From contig NZ_SULM01000015.1 of assembly GCF_005250615.1 (NCBI RefSeq), positions 1 through 64,000 of the forward strand: DNA of 64,000 nt, written 5' to 3'. The stretch is from Pseudomonas rhizoryzae (GTDB taxonomy: Bacteria > Pseudomonadota > Gammaproteobacteria > Pseudomonadales > Pseudomonadaceae). Shown piece after piece: positions 52,634 to 63,331 of this stretch; within the stretch, counting starts at the first letter, position 1, and each line of letters starts with the position of its first letter. A program made the position numbers and the translations under genes. The notes under the pieces were generated by a model. That model saw only the letters and a program-made list of their open reading frames with translations. It did not search any database and had not been told where the DNA came from.

Positions 52634-53136
52634 CAACGACCCGCGTTCATCCGCTCGATCACCTGACGGGTGATGTCATATTGCGGCTTCACGTCCACCA
52701 CGGCACCACGCTCGAGCACCAGGTCGTAATCGCCCTTCTTCAGCACCTCTTCCACTGCCTTGTCCAGACGCGGCTTCAGCTGCTTGAGCATGTCCCGATC
52801 GGATGCGGCCTTGGCATCGTTCAGCTCTTTGGACTGGAACTGGAAGTCACGGGCCTTCTGCCGGAAATCGTTCTCGAGACGGGTACGTTCGGCTTGCGCC
52901 ATCTTGTCACCACCCTTGTTGAGCTTGTCCTGGATGTCCTTGGCGGAGCTTTCCAGGCCCTTCAACTTGTTGAGCTGGGGACCGAATCTTTTTTCGGAAT
53001 CGACCGCGTATTTCTTGGCGGCATCCGACTCCAGCAGGGCCATCTGGTAGTTCAGCACGGCGATCTTGGTATCGGCGAAAACCGGGGCAGCAACGAGGAC
53101 GGCAGCGAACAGAGCGTAACGGGTGTACTTGTGCAC
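52633..53136 (-). CDS. skp: Periplasmic chaperone Skp (OmpH)
   Basis: A 167-residue periplasmic chaperone that escorts unfolded outer-membrane proteins to BamA. Residues 1-22 are a signal peptide ([20 protein letters not shown]). The mature part has the short beta body ([15 protein letters not shown]) and long coiled-coil arms rich in Lys, Glu and Ala. The start is GTG at 53136, decided by an AGGAG six bases upstream; no ATG exists at a sensible place. It lies directly between bamA and lpxD. Confidence 0.94.
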   Translation of the reverse strand: MHKYTRYALFAAVLVAAPVFADTKIAVLNYQMALLESDAAKKYAVDSEKRFGPQLNKLKGLESSAKDIQDKLNKGGDKMAQAERTRLENDFRQKARDFQFQSKELNDAKAASDRDMLKQLKPRLDKAVEEVLKKGDYDLVLERGAVVDVKPQYDITRQVIERMNAGR

Positions 53137-53174
53137 AGTTGACTCCTGCGTAAAGCGCAAAGGTGTAGCCTGGG

Positions 53175-55565
53175 TCAGAACGTCTGACCCAGCGAGAACT
53201 GGAAGACCTGCGGATCGGAGTTTTCCGGCTTCTTGACCGGTACACCGAGGCTGAAGCTCAACGGCCCCAAAGCAGTGACCCACGTCAGACCGACACCGAC
53301 GGAACTCGCCATGTTCGAGAAGCTGACGTCACCGCAGTTCTGGGTCGAGCTCAGGTAGCACTTGGTGCTGAACACGTTACCCACGTCCCAGAACAGTACG
53401 GTACGCAGGGACTTCTGGTCCTTCACGAAGGGCAAGGGGAACAGGTATTCCACACCGCCGGTGATCAGCACGTTGCCGCCGAAGGCCTCTGACTTGTCAC
53501 GATCGCGATAACCCTGGCCTTGAGCACCATACTTGGTCCCACGAGCCGGATCATTGTCGATATAACTAGGAGGAGTAGTCCGCGGCCCCAAGCTGCTGTC
53601 CTCGAAGCCCCGTACCGAGTTGAAACCACCGGCGTAGTAGTTCTCGTAGAACGGCAGACCATCGGTGCTACCGTAGCCGTCGCCATAACCCAGTTCGGTA
53701 TGGAAGCGTAGCGCGGTATTGTCGGTCAACGGAGTGAACAGCTGGCCACGATAGTCGAGCTTGTAGAAGCTCAGGTCGCTACCGGGGATGGTGATCTGCC
53801 CGGTCAGGCTCTGGGAGGCGCCACGGGTCGGCAACACACCCCGGTTGAGCGTGGAGCTGGACCAGCCGATGCTCGCCTTGAAGTTGGTAAAGTTATCCCC
53901 TTCGCGCTCTACGAAATCGTAGATTTCGTCGGCGCTGTAGGTACCAGGATTGATCTCGTCCTTTTGCACGCTCAGACCATAGGTCAGGCGCGAGGTCTCG
54001 CTGATCGGGTAGCCCAGGGTGACACCGGTCCCCAGACTGTTGATCGAGTAGTAGGAGACGTCACTGTCGTACAGTTTGCTGTAGTCGGTGCTGCGGTAGA
54101 AGATGTTGTAACCCAGGCTCACACCATCGGGCGTGAAGTAGGGATCGGTGAAGCTGAAGTTGTACCGGCTCTGGTACTGGGAACGGGTCAGACCGATGCT
54201 GACCTGGTTACCGGTACCCAGGAAGTTGTTCTGGCTGATGGAGCCACCGAGGATCAGACCGGCGCTCTGGGCGAAGCCGATGCTGGCGGTGATGGAGCCG
54301 GAAGGTTGTTCCTCGACGTTGTAGTTGACGTCGACCATGTCGTCTGTGCCAGGCACCTGGGGCGTCTCGACCTTGACTTCCTTGAAGTAGCCCAGGCGCT
54401 CGAGGCGGGTCTTGGACTGGTCGATGAGATAGGTGGAAGCCCAACCGCCTTCCATCTGCCGCATCTCGCGACGCAGCACCTGGTCTTCGGTCTTGGTGTT
54501 GCCGCGGAAGTTGATGCGATTGACGTAGGCGCGCTTGCCCGGATCGACCACGTAGGTCAGGGACACGCTGTGGTCATCGTCATGGGGCTCGGGCAAGCCG
54601 TTCACGTTGGCGAAGGTATAGCCCTCGTTGCCCAGGCGACGGGTGATCAGGTCGGCAGTGGTGGTCATGACCTTGCGCGAGAAGACCTGACCGGGCTGGA
54701 CCAGCATGAGTTTGCGCAGCTCTTCTTCCGGGACCTTGAGATCGCCGGATAGCTTCACATCGCGAACCGTGTATTTCTGGCCTTCGTTGATGTTGACCGT
54801 GATGTAGACGTGCTTCTTGTCGGGCGTGATGGACACCTGGGTCGAGGTGATGTCCATGTTGATGTAGCCGCGGTCGAGATAGTAGGACCGCAGCCGCTCG
54901 AGGTCACCGGCCAGCTTCTCACGCGAATACTTGTCGTCGTTCTTGAAGAAGGACAGCCAGTTGCTCGGCTTCAGCTCGAACAGCGAGGTGAGATCATCCT
55001 CGGGGAAGACCGTGTTACCCACCACGTTGACGTGGGAGATGGTCGCGACCTGGCCTTCGTTGATGTTGATCTTCAGCTGTACCCGGTTACGGGGCTGAGG
55101 GATCACCTCAGTATCGATGCTGGCGGAGTAGCGCCCCTGGGCGACGTATTGGCGCAGCAATTCGTTGCGCACACCTTCGAGCGTGGCGCGCTGGAAGATC
55201 TCGCCCTCGGCGAGACCTGCCTGCTTGAGACCCTTCATCAGGTCATCGGTGGAGATCGCCTTATTCCCTTCCAGGGTGATGCTGGAAATGGTGGGGCGCT
55301 CCACGACATTCACGACCAGGACGTTACCGTCGCGACCCAGCTGGATGTCTTGGAAGAAGCCGGTACGGAAGAGCGCTCGGGACGCTTCGGCCAACTTGTT
55401 GTCGTCGACGGCCTCGCCCACGTTCAGCGGCAGGGCGCCGAAGACGCTGCCGGACGATACACGTTGCAGTCCGTTGACACGGATATCGGAGATGGTGAAG
55501 GACTCGGCGTGTACCTCGCCGATCATCAGCGCGGCTATTACCGCAGGTAGCAGCAGGCGTTTCAT
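53175..55565 (-). CDS. bamA: Outer membrane protein assembly factor BamA
   Basis: A 796-residue Omp85 protein, the central insertase for outer-membrane beta-barrel proteins. A 20-residue signal peptide (MKRLLLPAVIAALMIGEVHA) is followed by five POTRA domains (to about residue 420) and a 16-strand barrel. The conserved loop 6 motif is in NSVRGFEDSSLGPR, and the chain ends in the C-terminal aromatic residue of the beta signal (FSLGQTF). It follows rseP, with an intergenic hairpin terminator between them. Confidence 0.98.
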   Translation of the reverse strand: MKRLLLPAVIAALMIGEVHAESFTISDIRVNGLQRVSSGSVFGALPLNVGEAVDDNKLAEASRALFRTGFFQDIQLGRDGNVLVVNVVERPTISSITLEGNKAISTDDLMKGLKQAGLAEGEIFQRATLEGVRNELLRQYVAQGRYSASIDTEVIPQPRNRVQLKININEGQVATISHVNVVGNTVFPEDDLTSLFELKPSNWLSFFKNDDKYSREKLAGDLERLRSYYLDRGYINMDITSTQVSITPDKKHVYITVNINEGQKYTVRDVKLSGDLKVPEEELRKLMLVQPGQVFSRKVMTTTADLITRRLGNEGYTFANVNGLPEPHDDDHSVSLTYVVDPGKRAYVNRINFRGNTKTEDQVLRREMRQMEGGWASTYLIDQSKTRLERLGYFKEVKVETPQVPGTDDMVDVNYNVEEQPSGSITASIGFAQSAGLILGGSISQNNFLGTGNQVSIGLTRSQYQSRYNFSFTDPYFTPDGVSLGYNIFYRSTDYSKLYDSDVSYYSINSLGTGVTLGYPISETSRLTYGLSVQKDEINPGTYSADEIYDFVEREGDNFTNFKASIGWSSSTLNRGVLPTRGASQSLTGQITIPGSDLSFYKLDYRGQLFTPLTDNTALRFHTELGYGDGYGSTDGLPFYENYYAGGFNSVRGFEDSSLGPRTTPPSYIDNDPARGTKYGAQGQGYRDRDKSEAFGGNVLITGGVEYLFPLPFVKDQKSLRTVLFWDVGNVFSTKCYLSSTQNCGDVSFSNMASSVGVGLTWVTALGPLSFSLGVPVKKPENSDPQVFQFSLGQTF

Positions 55566-55596
55566 GAGTCCCTTTTATTCCAACTGGCAAATAAAG

Positions 55597-55623
55597 AATC
55601 TGCCGCACTGGGCGGCAGATTCG
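55597..55623 (-). terminator. Hairpin between rseP and bamA
   Basis: An eleven-base perfect stem, GAATCTGCCGC and GCGGCAGATTC, with a five-base loop, followed on the minus strand by TTTATTT. It lies 16 bases after rseP and 32 bases before bamA. It should cause at least partial termination, so bamA probably depends on read-through or on a promoter inside or after it. Confidence 0.8.
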
Positions 55624-55638
55624 GCAATCAGCAGAGTG

Positions 55639-56991
55639 TCAGAGGCGACCGAGGTCATTGACCAAGGCCAGCAGCATCACACCCACGACGAGGCTAATAC
55701 CGATCTGCATGCCCCATGTCTGCACACGCTCGGACAAGGGCCGCCCGCGAATCCACTCGACGACATAGAACACCAGATGGCCACCGTCGAGCACTGGGAT
55801 CGGCAACAGATTCAGAACCCCCAGGCTAATGCTCAGGTATGCCAGAAAATTGAGGAAGTCCCCGAGGCCTGACTGAGCAGAAGCGCCCGCCACTTTAGCA
55901 ATGGTTATCGGCCCGCTCAAGTTTTTTACCGACAGCTCTCCCAAGAGCATCTTCTTCAGGGAAACCAGCGTCAGCACGCTCATCTGCCAGGTACGGCTAA
56001 CCCCCTCCCCGACCGCTGCCACCGGTCCATAGCTGATTTCGCGCACCATATCCGCCGGCCACTTGACGGGAGCTACGCCAGCACCGAGATAGCCCGTCTC
56101 TGTCGAATCGACACGGTGAGCCCCCAGATGGACGGATATTTCCTGCCGCTGGCCCTGCCGCTCGAAGGTCAGCGTTACCTTGCGATTGGGATGGGCGCGT
56201 ACCCAATCCACAGCCTGCTGCCAATCACCAATGGCGTCACCGTCCAGGGCAACCAGACGATCACCCGTTCGTAGGCCGGCGGCCTGAGCCGGACCTACCG
56301 GATCCAGTTCAGCGACGACCGCCGGCACCCGGGGCCGCCAGGGCTTTAGACCCAGGGCCTGAATGGGATCGGGATCTTCGGCGCCACGCAGCCAGGCATC
56401 GAGCTGGATGACAGTGCTTTGCTCTGCCGTGGTGCCCGGCAGCCTGTAGCGAATCTCCAGCGGACCACTCTCGCCCAGTCGATCGACCAATAGCAGATTG
56501 ACCGCTGACCAGCTATCCACTTGAGAGCCATCGACCGCGGTCAGTTCAGCCCCTATCGGAATGCCAGCCATGGCTGCGGGGGTACCGGACACAACCGAAC
56601 CCACCACCGGGAGAGGCTGCTGGGAGCCCAGCATTGCCAGCAGCCAGAAGAACAGGATGGCCAGCAGGAAGTTGGCGATAGGACCTGCCGCCACGATGGC
56701 GATGCGCTGACGCACCGTCTTGCGATTGAAGGCGGCATGCTGCTCTTCGGGCGCAACCGGCGCTTCGCGCTCATCCAGCATCTTCACGTAGCCACCCAAG
56801 GGGATGGCTGCGACGACGAATTCGGTGCCGTGTCGATCATGCCAGCGTGCCAGCGGCTTACCGAAGCCAACGGAAAAGCGCAGCACCTTAACGCCGCAAC
56901 GGCGCGCCGTCCAGAAATGACCATACTCGTGGATGGTCACCAGCACGCCCAAGGCGATCAGGGTTCCCAGTATCGTATAAAGGATGGTCAT
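55639..56991 (-). CDS. rseP: Site-2 (regulated intramembrane) protease RseP
   Basis: A 450-residue inner-membrane zinc protease (MucP in P. aeruginosa). It cuts anti-sigma factors to release the envelope-stress sigma factor. The metal motif HEYGH lies in the first membrane helix (LVTIHEYGHFWTARR, residues about 22-26); two PDZ domains occupy about 115-310; the third ligand is in LLPIPVLDGGHLVFYVVEW. It belongs to the conserved dxr-rseP-bamA series. The gap to dxr is 66 bases. Confidence 0.97.
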   Translation of the reverse strand: MTILYTILGTLIALGVLVTIHEYGHFWTARRCGVKVLRFSVGFGKPLARWHDRHGTEFVVAAIPLGGYVKMLDEREAPVAPEEQHAAFNRKTVRQRIAIVAAGPIANFLLAILFFWLLAMLGSQQPLPVVGSVVSGTPAAMAGIPIGAELTAVDGSQVDSWSAVNLLLVDRLGESGPLEIRYRLPGTTAEQSTVIQLDAWLRGAEDPDPIQALGLKPWRPRVPAVVAELDPVGPAQAAGLRTGDRLVALDGDAIGDWQQAVDWVRAHPNRKVTLTFERQGQRQEISVHLGAHRVDSTETGYLGAGVAPVKWPADMVREISYGPVAAVGEGVSRTWQMSVLTLVSLKKMLLGELSVKNLSGPITIAKVAGASAQSGLGDFLNFLAYLSISLGVLNLLPIPVLDGGHLVFYVVEWIRGRPLSERVQTWGMQIGISLVVGVMLLALVNDLGRL

Positions 56992-57057
56992 GGACTGCCT
57001 CCGCTACCTCAGTGTGCAGATTCTGCGGACTCGCGGACCGGGTGTCGAGGCGCGTAT

Positions 57058-58239
57058 TCAGCGTCTCGCCAGCCACTCCCGTGCCAGCTGCCGAGCGGTG
57101 GTATCGGCCGCGAAGATCGCGGCGAGATCCTTTGCCGGACGAGGCTCGGCGCTGGCGAGCACCGACTCGATCAGTTGCGGAATTTCAGTGAACCCCAGTC
57201 GACCCTCGAGGAAGGCCTCGACGGCTACCTCATTGGCGGCATTGAGCGTCGCCGGCATGCAACCGCCCGCCTGGGCGGCTTCACGGGCGAGACGCAGACA
57301 GGGAAAACGCTCCTCATCGGGACGCTCGAATTCGAGCCGAGCGATGTCGAACAGGTCCAGCGCCGCTACACCGGAATCGATGCGCTCCGGCCAGGCCATG
57401 GCATGGGCGATAGGCGTACGCATATCGGGATTGCCCAATTGAGCCAGTACTGAGCCATCCACATAGTCCACTAGAGAATGGATGACGCTCTGTGGATGGA
57501 TCACTACCTCGACCTGCTCGGGCGTAGCCTCGAATAGCCAGCAGGCCTCGATCAACTCGAGCCCCTTGTTCATCAGGGTCGCAGAGTCTACCGAGATCTT
57601 CCGCCCCATCGACCACTTGGGATGGGCGCAGGCCTGGTCGGGGGTCACCCCAATCAGTTGCTCAGCAGGCGTCTGCCGGAACGGGCCGCCCGAAGCGGTC
57701 AACAGAATGCGGCGCACACCCTTGCGCGTCAGACCAGGACTGGCCGGATCGGCCAGGCATTGGAAGATGGCGTTGTGCTCGCTGTCGATCGGTAGCAGGG
57801 TCGCCCCACTGGCGCGCACCGCTTCGATGAACAGGGCGCCGCTCATCACCAAGGCTTCCTTATTGGCCAGCAGTACCCGCTTGCCCGCCTTTACCGCTGC
57901 CAGGGTGGGCTTCAAGCCCGCCGCACCGACAATCGCCGCCATCACGGTATCGACCCGCGGATCGGCAGCTATGGCTTCCAGCCCGCCCTCGCCTATCAGG
58001 ATTTCAGGAATCGACTCGGCGTCTTCAAGCAGCAGCCTCAGCTGCCTGGCCGATGCCTCGTCCGGTACAGCAGCATAGACGGGCCGGAAACGGCAGCAGA
58101 GCTCTGCCAGTTCGTTCAGACGGCGGTGTCCGCTAAGAGCGAAGACCTCGTAGCGCTCAGGGTGTTGCGCCACCACATCCAGGGTGCTGGCACCGATGGA
58201 ACCCGTCGCCCCTAGCACACACAGTTGCTGGACACTCAC
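57058..58239 (-). CDS. dxr: 1-deoxy-D-xylulose 5-phosphate reductoisomerase
   Basis: A 393-residue NADPH-dependent enzyme, committed step of the MEP isoprenoid pathway. The NADPH loop is [15 protein letters not shown] near the start; [47 protein letters not shown] and [13 protein letters not shown] are the conserved substrate blocks. The start is GTG at 58239, overlapping the cdsA stop by four bases (GTGA). A longer open frame exists but adds nothing conserved. Confidence 0.96.
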   Translation of the reverse strand: MSVQQLCVLGATGSIGASTLDVVAQHPERYEVFALSGHRRLNELAELCCRFRPVYAAVPDEASARQLRLLLEDAESIPEILIGEGGLEAIAADPRVDTVMAAIVGAAGLKPTLAAVKAGKRVLLANKEALVMSGALFIEAVRASGATLLPIDSEHNAIFQCLADPASPGLTRKGVRRILLTASGGPFRQTPAEQLIGVTPDQACAHPKWSMGRKISVDSATLMNKGLELIEACWLFEATPEQVEVVIHPQSVIHSLVDYVDGSVLAQLGNPDMRTPIAHAMAWPERIDSGVAALDLFDIARLEFERPDEERFPCLRLAREAAQAGGCMPATLNAANEVAVEAFLEGRLGFTEIPQLIESVLASAEPRPAKDLAAIFAADTTARQLAREWLARR

Positions 58240-59050
58240 TGCACACCCCAACCCGCCCACCAGAGCAGTAGCGCGAACAGGGGTACGGCAGCCGTGAGAC
58301 TATCGATGCGATCCAGAACGCCACCGTGACCCGGCAGCAGCTGGCTGCTGTCCTTCACGCCCGCCTGGCGCTTGAACATGCTTTCGGTGAGATCCCCTAC
58401 CACGGAGATGAGCACCACGCAGGCGGCACCGATGAGCGCCTGCAGCAGATCACCCAGCCCCCAGCCCCTAACAAGCCCTAGCACCAGGGTCGCAATCAGC
58501 GCTGCCGCCAGGCCGCCATAGAGGCCTTCCCAGCTCTTGCCCGGGCTTACTGCCGGCGCCAGCTTGCGCTTGCCGAAAGCCCTGCCGGAAAAATAGGCGA
58601 AGATGTCGGCCAACCAGACCAGCATCATCACTTCGAGAATCAATAGATTTCCGCCCGGCGCTGCCTTGAGCAACATCAGCCCCTGCCAGGCCGGCACCAG
58701 CACGACCAGGCCTATGAGCAGGCGGCGCCAGGGCGCCTGCCAGGCACGGGCGCTATCGGGATAGGTAAGCACCAGAACGGTCGCATACAGCCACCAGGCC
58801 AGACTGATGAACAACAACCCATGAGCTCCGGCCGGCAGCCACCAGCAGACCAGCAGCGCGATGCCGACGATGGCCGCATAGGCACAGCGCAGGCCCTGGG
58901 CTTCCAGACCCGCCAGGCGCGCCCACTCCCAGGCACCCAGCACGACGACCGCGCCGATGAACAGCGCGAAGGCCGCGCCTTCCAGCCAGAAAAAACCCGC
59001 CAGGGCGATGGGCAGAAGCACCATCGCCGTCATGATTCGCTGTTTCAGCA

Positions 59051-59051
<1 letters not shown>
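58236..59051 (-). CDS. cdsA: Phosphatidate cytidylyltransferase
   Basis: A 271-residue inner-membrane enzyme with about eight membrane helices. It makes CDP-diacylglycerol from phosphatidate and CTP for phospholipid synthesis. The family signature is present in the C-terminal part: [12 protein letters not shown] and then [20 protein letters not shown] and [13 protein letters not shown]. Its ATG overlaps the uppS stop by one base (TAATG), and its stop overlaps the dxr GTG. Confidence 0.96.
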
Positions 59052-59800
<749 letters not shown>

Positions 59801-59818
59801 GCTACGTCCCAACCGTTG

Positions 59819-60376
59819 TCAAACAGCCATCAAGTCGGCTTCCTTGGCCTCCAAAGCCTTGTCCACCTCGGCCACATACTTGTCAGTCAGCTTCTGGACT
59901 TCGTCCTGAGCGCGACGATCTTCGTCTTCGCTGATTTCCTTTTCCTTGAGGAGATCCTTGAGCTGGGCCAGGGCGTCGCGACGGATGTTGCGCACCGATA
60001 CCCGCGCCTGCTCGGCCTCGGCACGCGCCTGCTTGGTATAGCCCTTGCGCGTCTCCTCGGTCAGCGCCGGCATCGGCACCCGAATGGTGGTACCTGCGGT
60101 GGCCGGGTTCAGCCCCAGGTCCGAGGTCATGATGGCCTTTTCCACCGCCTGGATCATGCTCTTGTCGAACACGCTCAGGGCCAGGGTACGGGAATCCTCA
60201 ACGGTGACGTTGGCGACCTGACGCAGCGGCGTGTCGCTGCCGTAATAGGACACCATGACGCTGTCCAGAATGCTCGGATGAGCACGTCCGGTACGGATCT
60301 TGGCAAAGGTGTGGCCCAGGGCTTCCAGGGTCTTGGTCATGCGCGCCTGCGCATCCTTCTTGATCTCGTCGATCAT
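59819..60376 (-). CDS. frr: Ribosome recycling factor
   Basis: A 185-residue tRNA-shaped factor that splits post-termination ribosomes with EF-G. The start [20 protein letters not shown], the conserved [14 protein letters not shown] and the helical C-terminal half ([20 protein letters not shown]) fit the family and its usual length exactly. Its ATG overlaps the pyrH stop by four bases, the common pyrH-frr coupling. Confidence 0.98.
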   Translation of the reverse strand: MIDEIKKDAQARMTKTLEALGHTFAKIRTGRAHPSILDSVMVSYYGSDTPLRQVANVTVEDSRTLALSVFDKSMIQAVEKAIMTSDLGLNPATAGTTIRVPMPALTEETRKGYTKQARAEAEQARVSVRNIRRDALAQLKDLLKEKEISEDEDRRAQDEVQKLTDKYVAEVDKALEAKEADLMAV

Positions 60377-61116
60377 GCTGCTCCCTCCTCGATCAGGGTA
60401 CCCTCGCCACCGCCCACCACGATGTTGAGCAGGGCGCCGGGCTTGTTCATGTTGAATACCCGCAACGGCATGCTGTGGTCACGGCAGAGACAGATGGCCG
60501 TGAGGTCCATGACACCCAGTTTGCGGTCGAGCACTTCGTCATAGGTCAGACGCTCGAATTTTTCGGCATTGGGATCCTTGAAGGGATCGGCCGTGTATAC
60601 ACCATCTACCTTGGTGGCCTTGAGCACCAGATCGGCTTCCACTTCGATCGCCCGCAAGCAGGCGGCGGAATCGGTGGTGAAGAACGGATTGCCGGTGCCG
60701 GCGGAGAAAATGACCACTTCGCCGCCCTTCAATTGGCGCAGGGCCTTGCGGCGATCGTACTGGTCGGTCACGCCGACCATGGAGATCGCGGACATCACGG
60801 TCGCGGGGATGTTGGAACGCTCCAGCGCATCACGCATGGCCAGGGCGTTCATCACCGTGGCCAGCATGCCCATGTGGTCACCGGTCACCCGATCCATGCC
60901 CGCCGCGGACAGCGCCGCACCGCGGAACAGATTGCCACCACCGATCACCAGACCGACCTGGACGCCGATACCCACCAGCTGCCCGATCTCGAGCGACATG
61001 CGGTCCAGCACCTTGGGGTCGATCCCGAAGTCTTCGCTGCCCATCAGGGCTTCGCCACTGAGCTTCAGCAGAATACGCTTGTAACGGGGTTGGCGACCAC
61101 TCATCTGCTGTGCCAT
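60373..61116 (-). CDS. pyrH: UMP kinase
   Basis: A 247-residue bacterial UMP kinase of the amino-acid-kinase fold, a hexamer that is inhibited by UTP and activated by GTP in most bacteria. Key segments are [20 protein letters not shown] (ATP site), [12 protein letters not shown], and the UMP-site [20 protein letters not shown]. It is 192 bp downstream of tsf, beyond a terminator, so a separate promoter is likely in that gap. Confidence 0.97.
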   Translation of the reverse strand: MAQQMSGRQPRYKRILLKLSGEALMGSEDFGIDPKVLDRMSLEIGQLVGIGVQVGLVIGGGNLFRGAALSAAGMDRVTGDHMGMLATVMNALAMRDALERSNIPATVMSAISMVGVTDQYDRRKALRQLKGGEVVIFSAGTGNPFFTTDSAACLRAIEVEADLVLKATKVDGVYTADPFKDPNAEKFERLTYDEVLDRKLGVMDLTAICLCRDHSMPLRVFNMNKPGALLNIVVGGGEGTLIEEGAA

Positions 61117-61256
61117 TCACTCTCTCCTGTGGCGATGAACATATGCGGGGGATTTTGATCCAGCGATAGGAAAGCGCAACTGCAGTTGCGTTCACTCGAA
61201 TCAGCAAAAAACTCGTTGGGAGGCGAGAAACTAGACCTGCCTTCCAATTTGACAAA

Positions 61257-61285
61257 GAGGCCGCGCGCTCGAAGCGGGCGGCCTC
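61257..61285 (-). terminator. Rho-independent terminator after tsf
   Basis: The stem GAGGCCGC with GCGGCCTC, extended inward by further pairs, lies 24 bases after the tsf stop; the next bases on the minus strand are TTTGTC. It separates the rpsB-tsf unit from pyrH-frr. Confidence 0.75.
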
Positions 61286-61308
61286 CTGGTCATCAGCGGA
61301 TGCCGATC

Positions 61309-62178
61309 TTACTGCTTGCTGGCCGCCAGCTGGGCAGCGACTTCAGCAGCGAAGTCGACTTCGGCTTTCTCGATGCCTTCACCCACTTCGTAACGCACGA
61401 AGGAGACGATCTCGGCACCGGCTTTCTTGGCCAGTTCGCCGACCTTGACTTCCGGGTCCTTGATGAAAGGCTGCTCAACCAGGCTGGCTTCGGCCAGGAA
61501 CTTGTTGATACGACCCTTGACCATGTTCTCCACGATGTTTTCCGGCTTGCCGGCGATCTTGTCGGCGTTCAGCGCCAGGAAGATTTCCTTTTCCTTGGCG
61601 ATGGCTTCTTCGGAAACCTGGGAGGGGTTCAGGAACTGGGGATTGCTCGCCGCGACGTGCATGGCGATTTCCTTGGCCAGTTCGGCGGTGCCACCCTGCA
61701 AGGTGACGACCACGCCGATGCGGTGGCCGTGGAGGTAGGCGCCAACCACATCGCCTTCGACACGGGTCAGGCGACGGATGTTGACGTTCTCGCCGCACTT
61801 GGCGACCAGGGCTTCACGAGCACCTTCCTGAGCAGCGATCAGCGGAGCGGCGTCGCTCATCTTCTCGGCGAAGGCCTTGTCCAGGCTGGCGGAGACGAAA
61901 CCCTTGAAGTCGTCCTGCAGAGCCAGGAAGTCGGTCTGGGAGTTGACTTCGATGATGACGGCAGCCTTGTGGTCGTCGGCGACCTTGACCGCGATGGAGC
62001 CTTCGGCAGCCACGTTACCGGCCTTTTTGGCGGCCTTGATGGCACCAGCGGCGCGCATGTCGTCGATGGCCTTTTCGATGTCGCCACCGGCAGCGGCCAG
62101 GGCCTTCTTGCAATCCATCATGCCTTGGCCGGTACGCTCGCGCAGTTCTTTGACCAGGGCTGCAGTGATTTCTGCCAT
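61309..62178 (-). CDS. tsf: Elongation factor Ts
   Basis: A 289-residue nucleotide exchange factor for EF-Tu. The N-terminal UBA-like domain (ALVKELRERTGQGMMDCKKAL) carries the conserved TGxGMMDCKKAL signature, and the core contains the TDFLALQDDFKGFV exchange motif. The rest, with the coiled-coil and dimer regions, matches family length. It follows rpsB with a hairpin attenuator between them. Confidence 0.98.
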   Translation of the reverse strand: MAEITAALVKELRERTGQGMMDCKKALAAAGGDIEKAIDDMRAAGAIKAAKKAGNVAAEGSIAVKVADDHKAAVIIEVNSQTDFLALQDDFKGFVSASLDKAFAEKMSDAAPLIAAQEGAREALVAKCGENVNIRRLTRVEGDVVGAYLHGHRIGVVVTLQGGTAELAKEIAMHVAASNPQFLNPSQVSEEAIAKEKEIFLALNADKIAGKPENIVENMVKGRINKFLAEASLVEQPFIKDPEVKVGELAKKAGAEIVSFVRYEVGEGIEKAEVDFAAEVAAQLAASKQ

Positions 62179-62253
62179 GTTTGAAATCCTCTTGAATCGG
62201 TTTCGAGGTCACTCCGCACGGATGGCGGAGCCAATGAAACGCTAGTAGGCAAA

Positions 62254-62272
62254 AAGGGGGCTAGGCCCCCTT
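62254..62272 (-). terminator. Attenuator hairpin between rpsB and tsf
   Basis: A seven-base stem, AAGGGGG and CCCCCTT, with a short loop, followed on the minus strand by a run of T. It lies about 40 bases after rpsB and about 75 bases before tsf and should cause partial termination, a usual arrangement for lowering tsf relative to rpsB. Confidence 0.8.
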
Positions 62273-62311
62273 CTCGCGCGTCGAACCACTCGACCCCAGG
62301 GGTCGCTTCGC

Positions 62312-63049
62312 TTAGCCCTCGACGGCTTCGGCAGCGGTTTCTTCGACGAATTGCTCACCGGCGCCGGCATTGCTGCCGCCACGCAGAACAGCGTCAGCAA
62401 CGCTGCTCAGGTACAGCTGGACGGCGCGGAAGGCGTCGTCGTTACCGGGGATGACGTAGTCCACGCCTTCCGGACTGCTGTTGGTATCGACCACGCCGAT
62501 GACCGGGATGCCCAGCTTGTTGGCTTCGGTGATGGCGATGCGCTCGTGATCGACGTCAACCACGAACAGCGCGTCCGGCAGACCGCCCATGTCCTTGATA
62601 CCACCCAGGCTGCGCTCGAGCTTCTCGAGATCGCGGGTGCGCATCAGAGCTTCTTTCTTGGTCAGCTTATCGAAAGTACCGTCCTGGGACTGGACTTCCA
62701 GATCGCGCAGACGCTTGATCGAAGCACGGATGGTCTTGTAGTTGGTCAGCATGCCGCCCAACCAGCGGTGGTCGACGAAGGGCTGACCGCAACGAGCGGC
62801 TTCTTCACGAACGATCTTGCCGGCGGAACGCTTGGTGCCGACGAACAGGATCTTGTTCTTGCCGGAAGCCAGGCGCTCAACGAAGGTCAGGGCCTCGTTG
62901 AACATCGGCAGGGTCTTTTCGAGGTTGATGATGTGGATCTTGTTACGCGCGCCGAAGATGTACTTGCCCATCTTCGGGTTCCAGTAACGGGTTTGGTGGC
63001 CGAAATGCACGCCGGCTTTCAGCATGTCACGCATGGAGACTTGAGACAT
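62312..63049 (-). CDS. rpsB: 30S ribosomal protein S2
   Basis: A 245-residue ribosomal protein S2. The start [20 protein letters not shown] and the two conserved blocks [20 protein letters not shown] and [20 protein letters not shown] are diagnostic. The ATG at 63049 agrees with the family; the open frame reaching to 63124 lies in the leader. In enterobacteria rpsB expression is autogenously controlled through its leader; the long leader here (over 100 bases) is compatible with that, but no element was resolved. Confidence 0.98.
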   Translation of the reverse strand: MSQVSMRDMLKAGVHFGHQTRYWNPKMGKYIFGARNKIHIINLEKTLPMFNEALTFVERLASGKNKILFVGTKRSAGKIVREEAARCGQPFVDHRWLGGMLTNYKTIRASIKRLRDLEVQSQDGTFDKLTKKEALMRTRDLEKLERSLGGIKDMGGLPDALFVVDVDHERIAITEANKLGIPVIGVVDTNSSPEGVDYVIPGNDDAFRAVQLYLSSVADAVLRGGSNAGAGEQFVEETAAEAVEG

Positions 63050-63186
63050 TAGATGTTCCTCGTAGTCGGGTTGGGCCTCCACGCATCCCAATGACCAACC
63101 TCCTTGCGGAAGCACCCAGGTCATCGTGTCGATGCGTGTGTGGGGTTAGGAGCGCAAAAGGGCAGAGCCCCGAAAAAGCGCGCGAC

Positions 63187-63194
63187 TTTATATC
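63187..63194 (-). promoter_or_regulatory. Possible -10 region of the rpsB promoter
   Basis: On the minus strand GATATAAA is followed by the GC-rich GTCGCGCGC, a discriminator of the kind found at stringently controlled ribosomal promoters. No good -35 was found. It is about 140 bases upstream of rpsB. Confidence 0.4.
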
Positions 63195-63280
63195 ACGCTT
63201 GACCGAATACCACCAGCGGGTATTGCCGCGAACCAGAAAGACCGGACGCCCTGGCGACCCAGCGCGGACGCCAGCTCTGG

Positions 63281-63286
63281 TAGAAT
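63281..63286 (+). promoter_or_regulatory. Possible -10 box of the map promoter
   Basis: TAGAAT lies 45 bases before the map ATG in the divergent rpsB-map gap of 282 bp. The -35 is not obvious, so the call is weak. Confidence 0.35.
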
Positions 63287-63331
63287 AGCGGATCGAACGC
63301 CAATGCCCGCCGTGATACCTAGAGATTTCCG

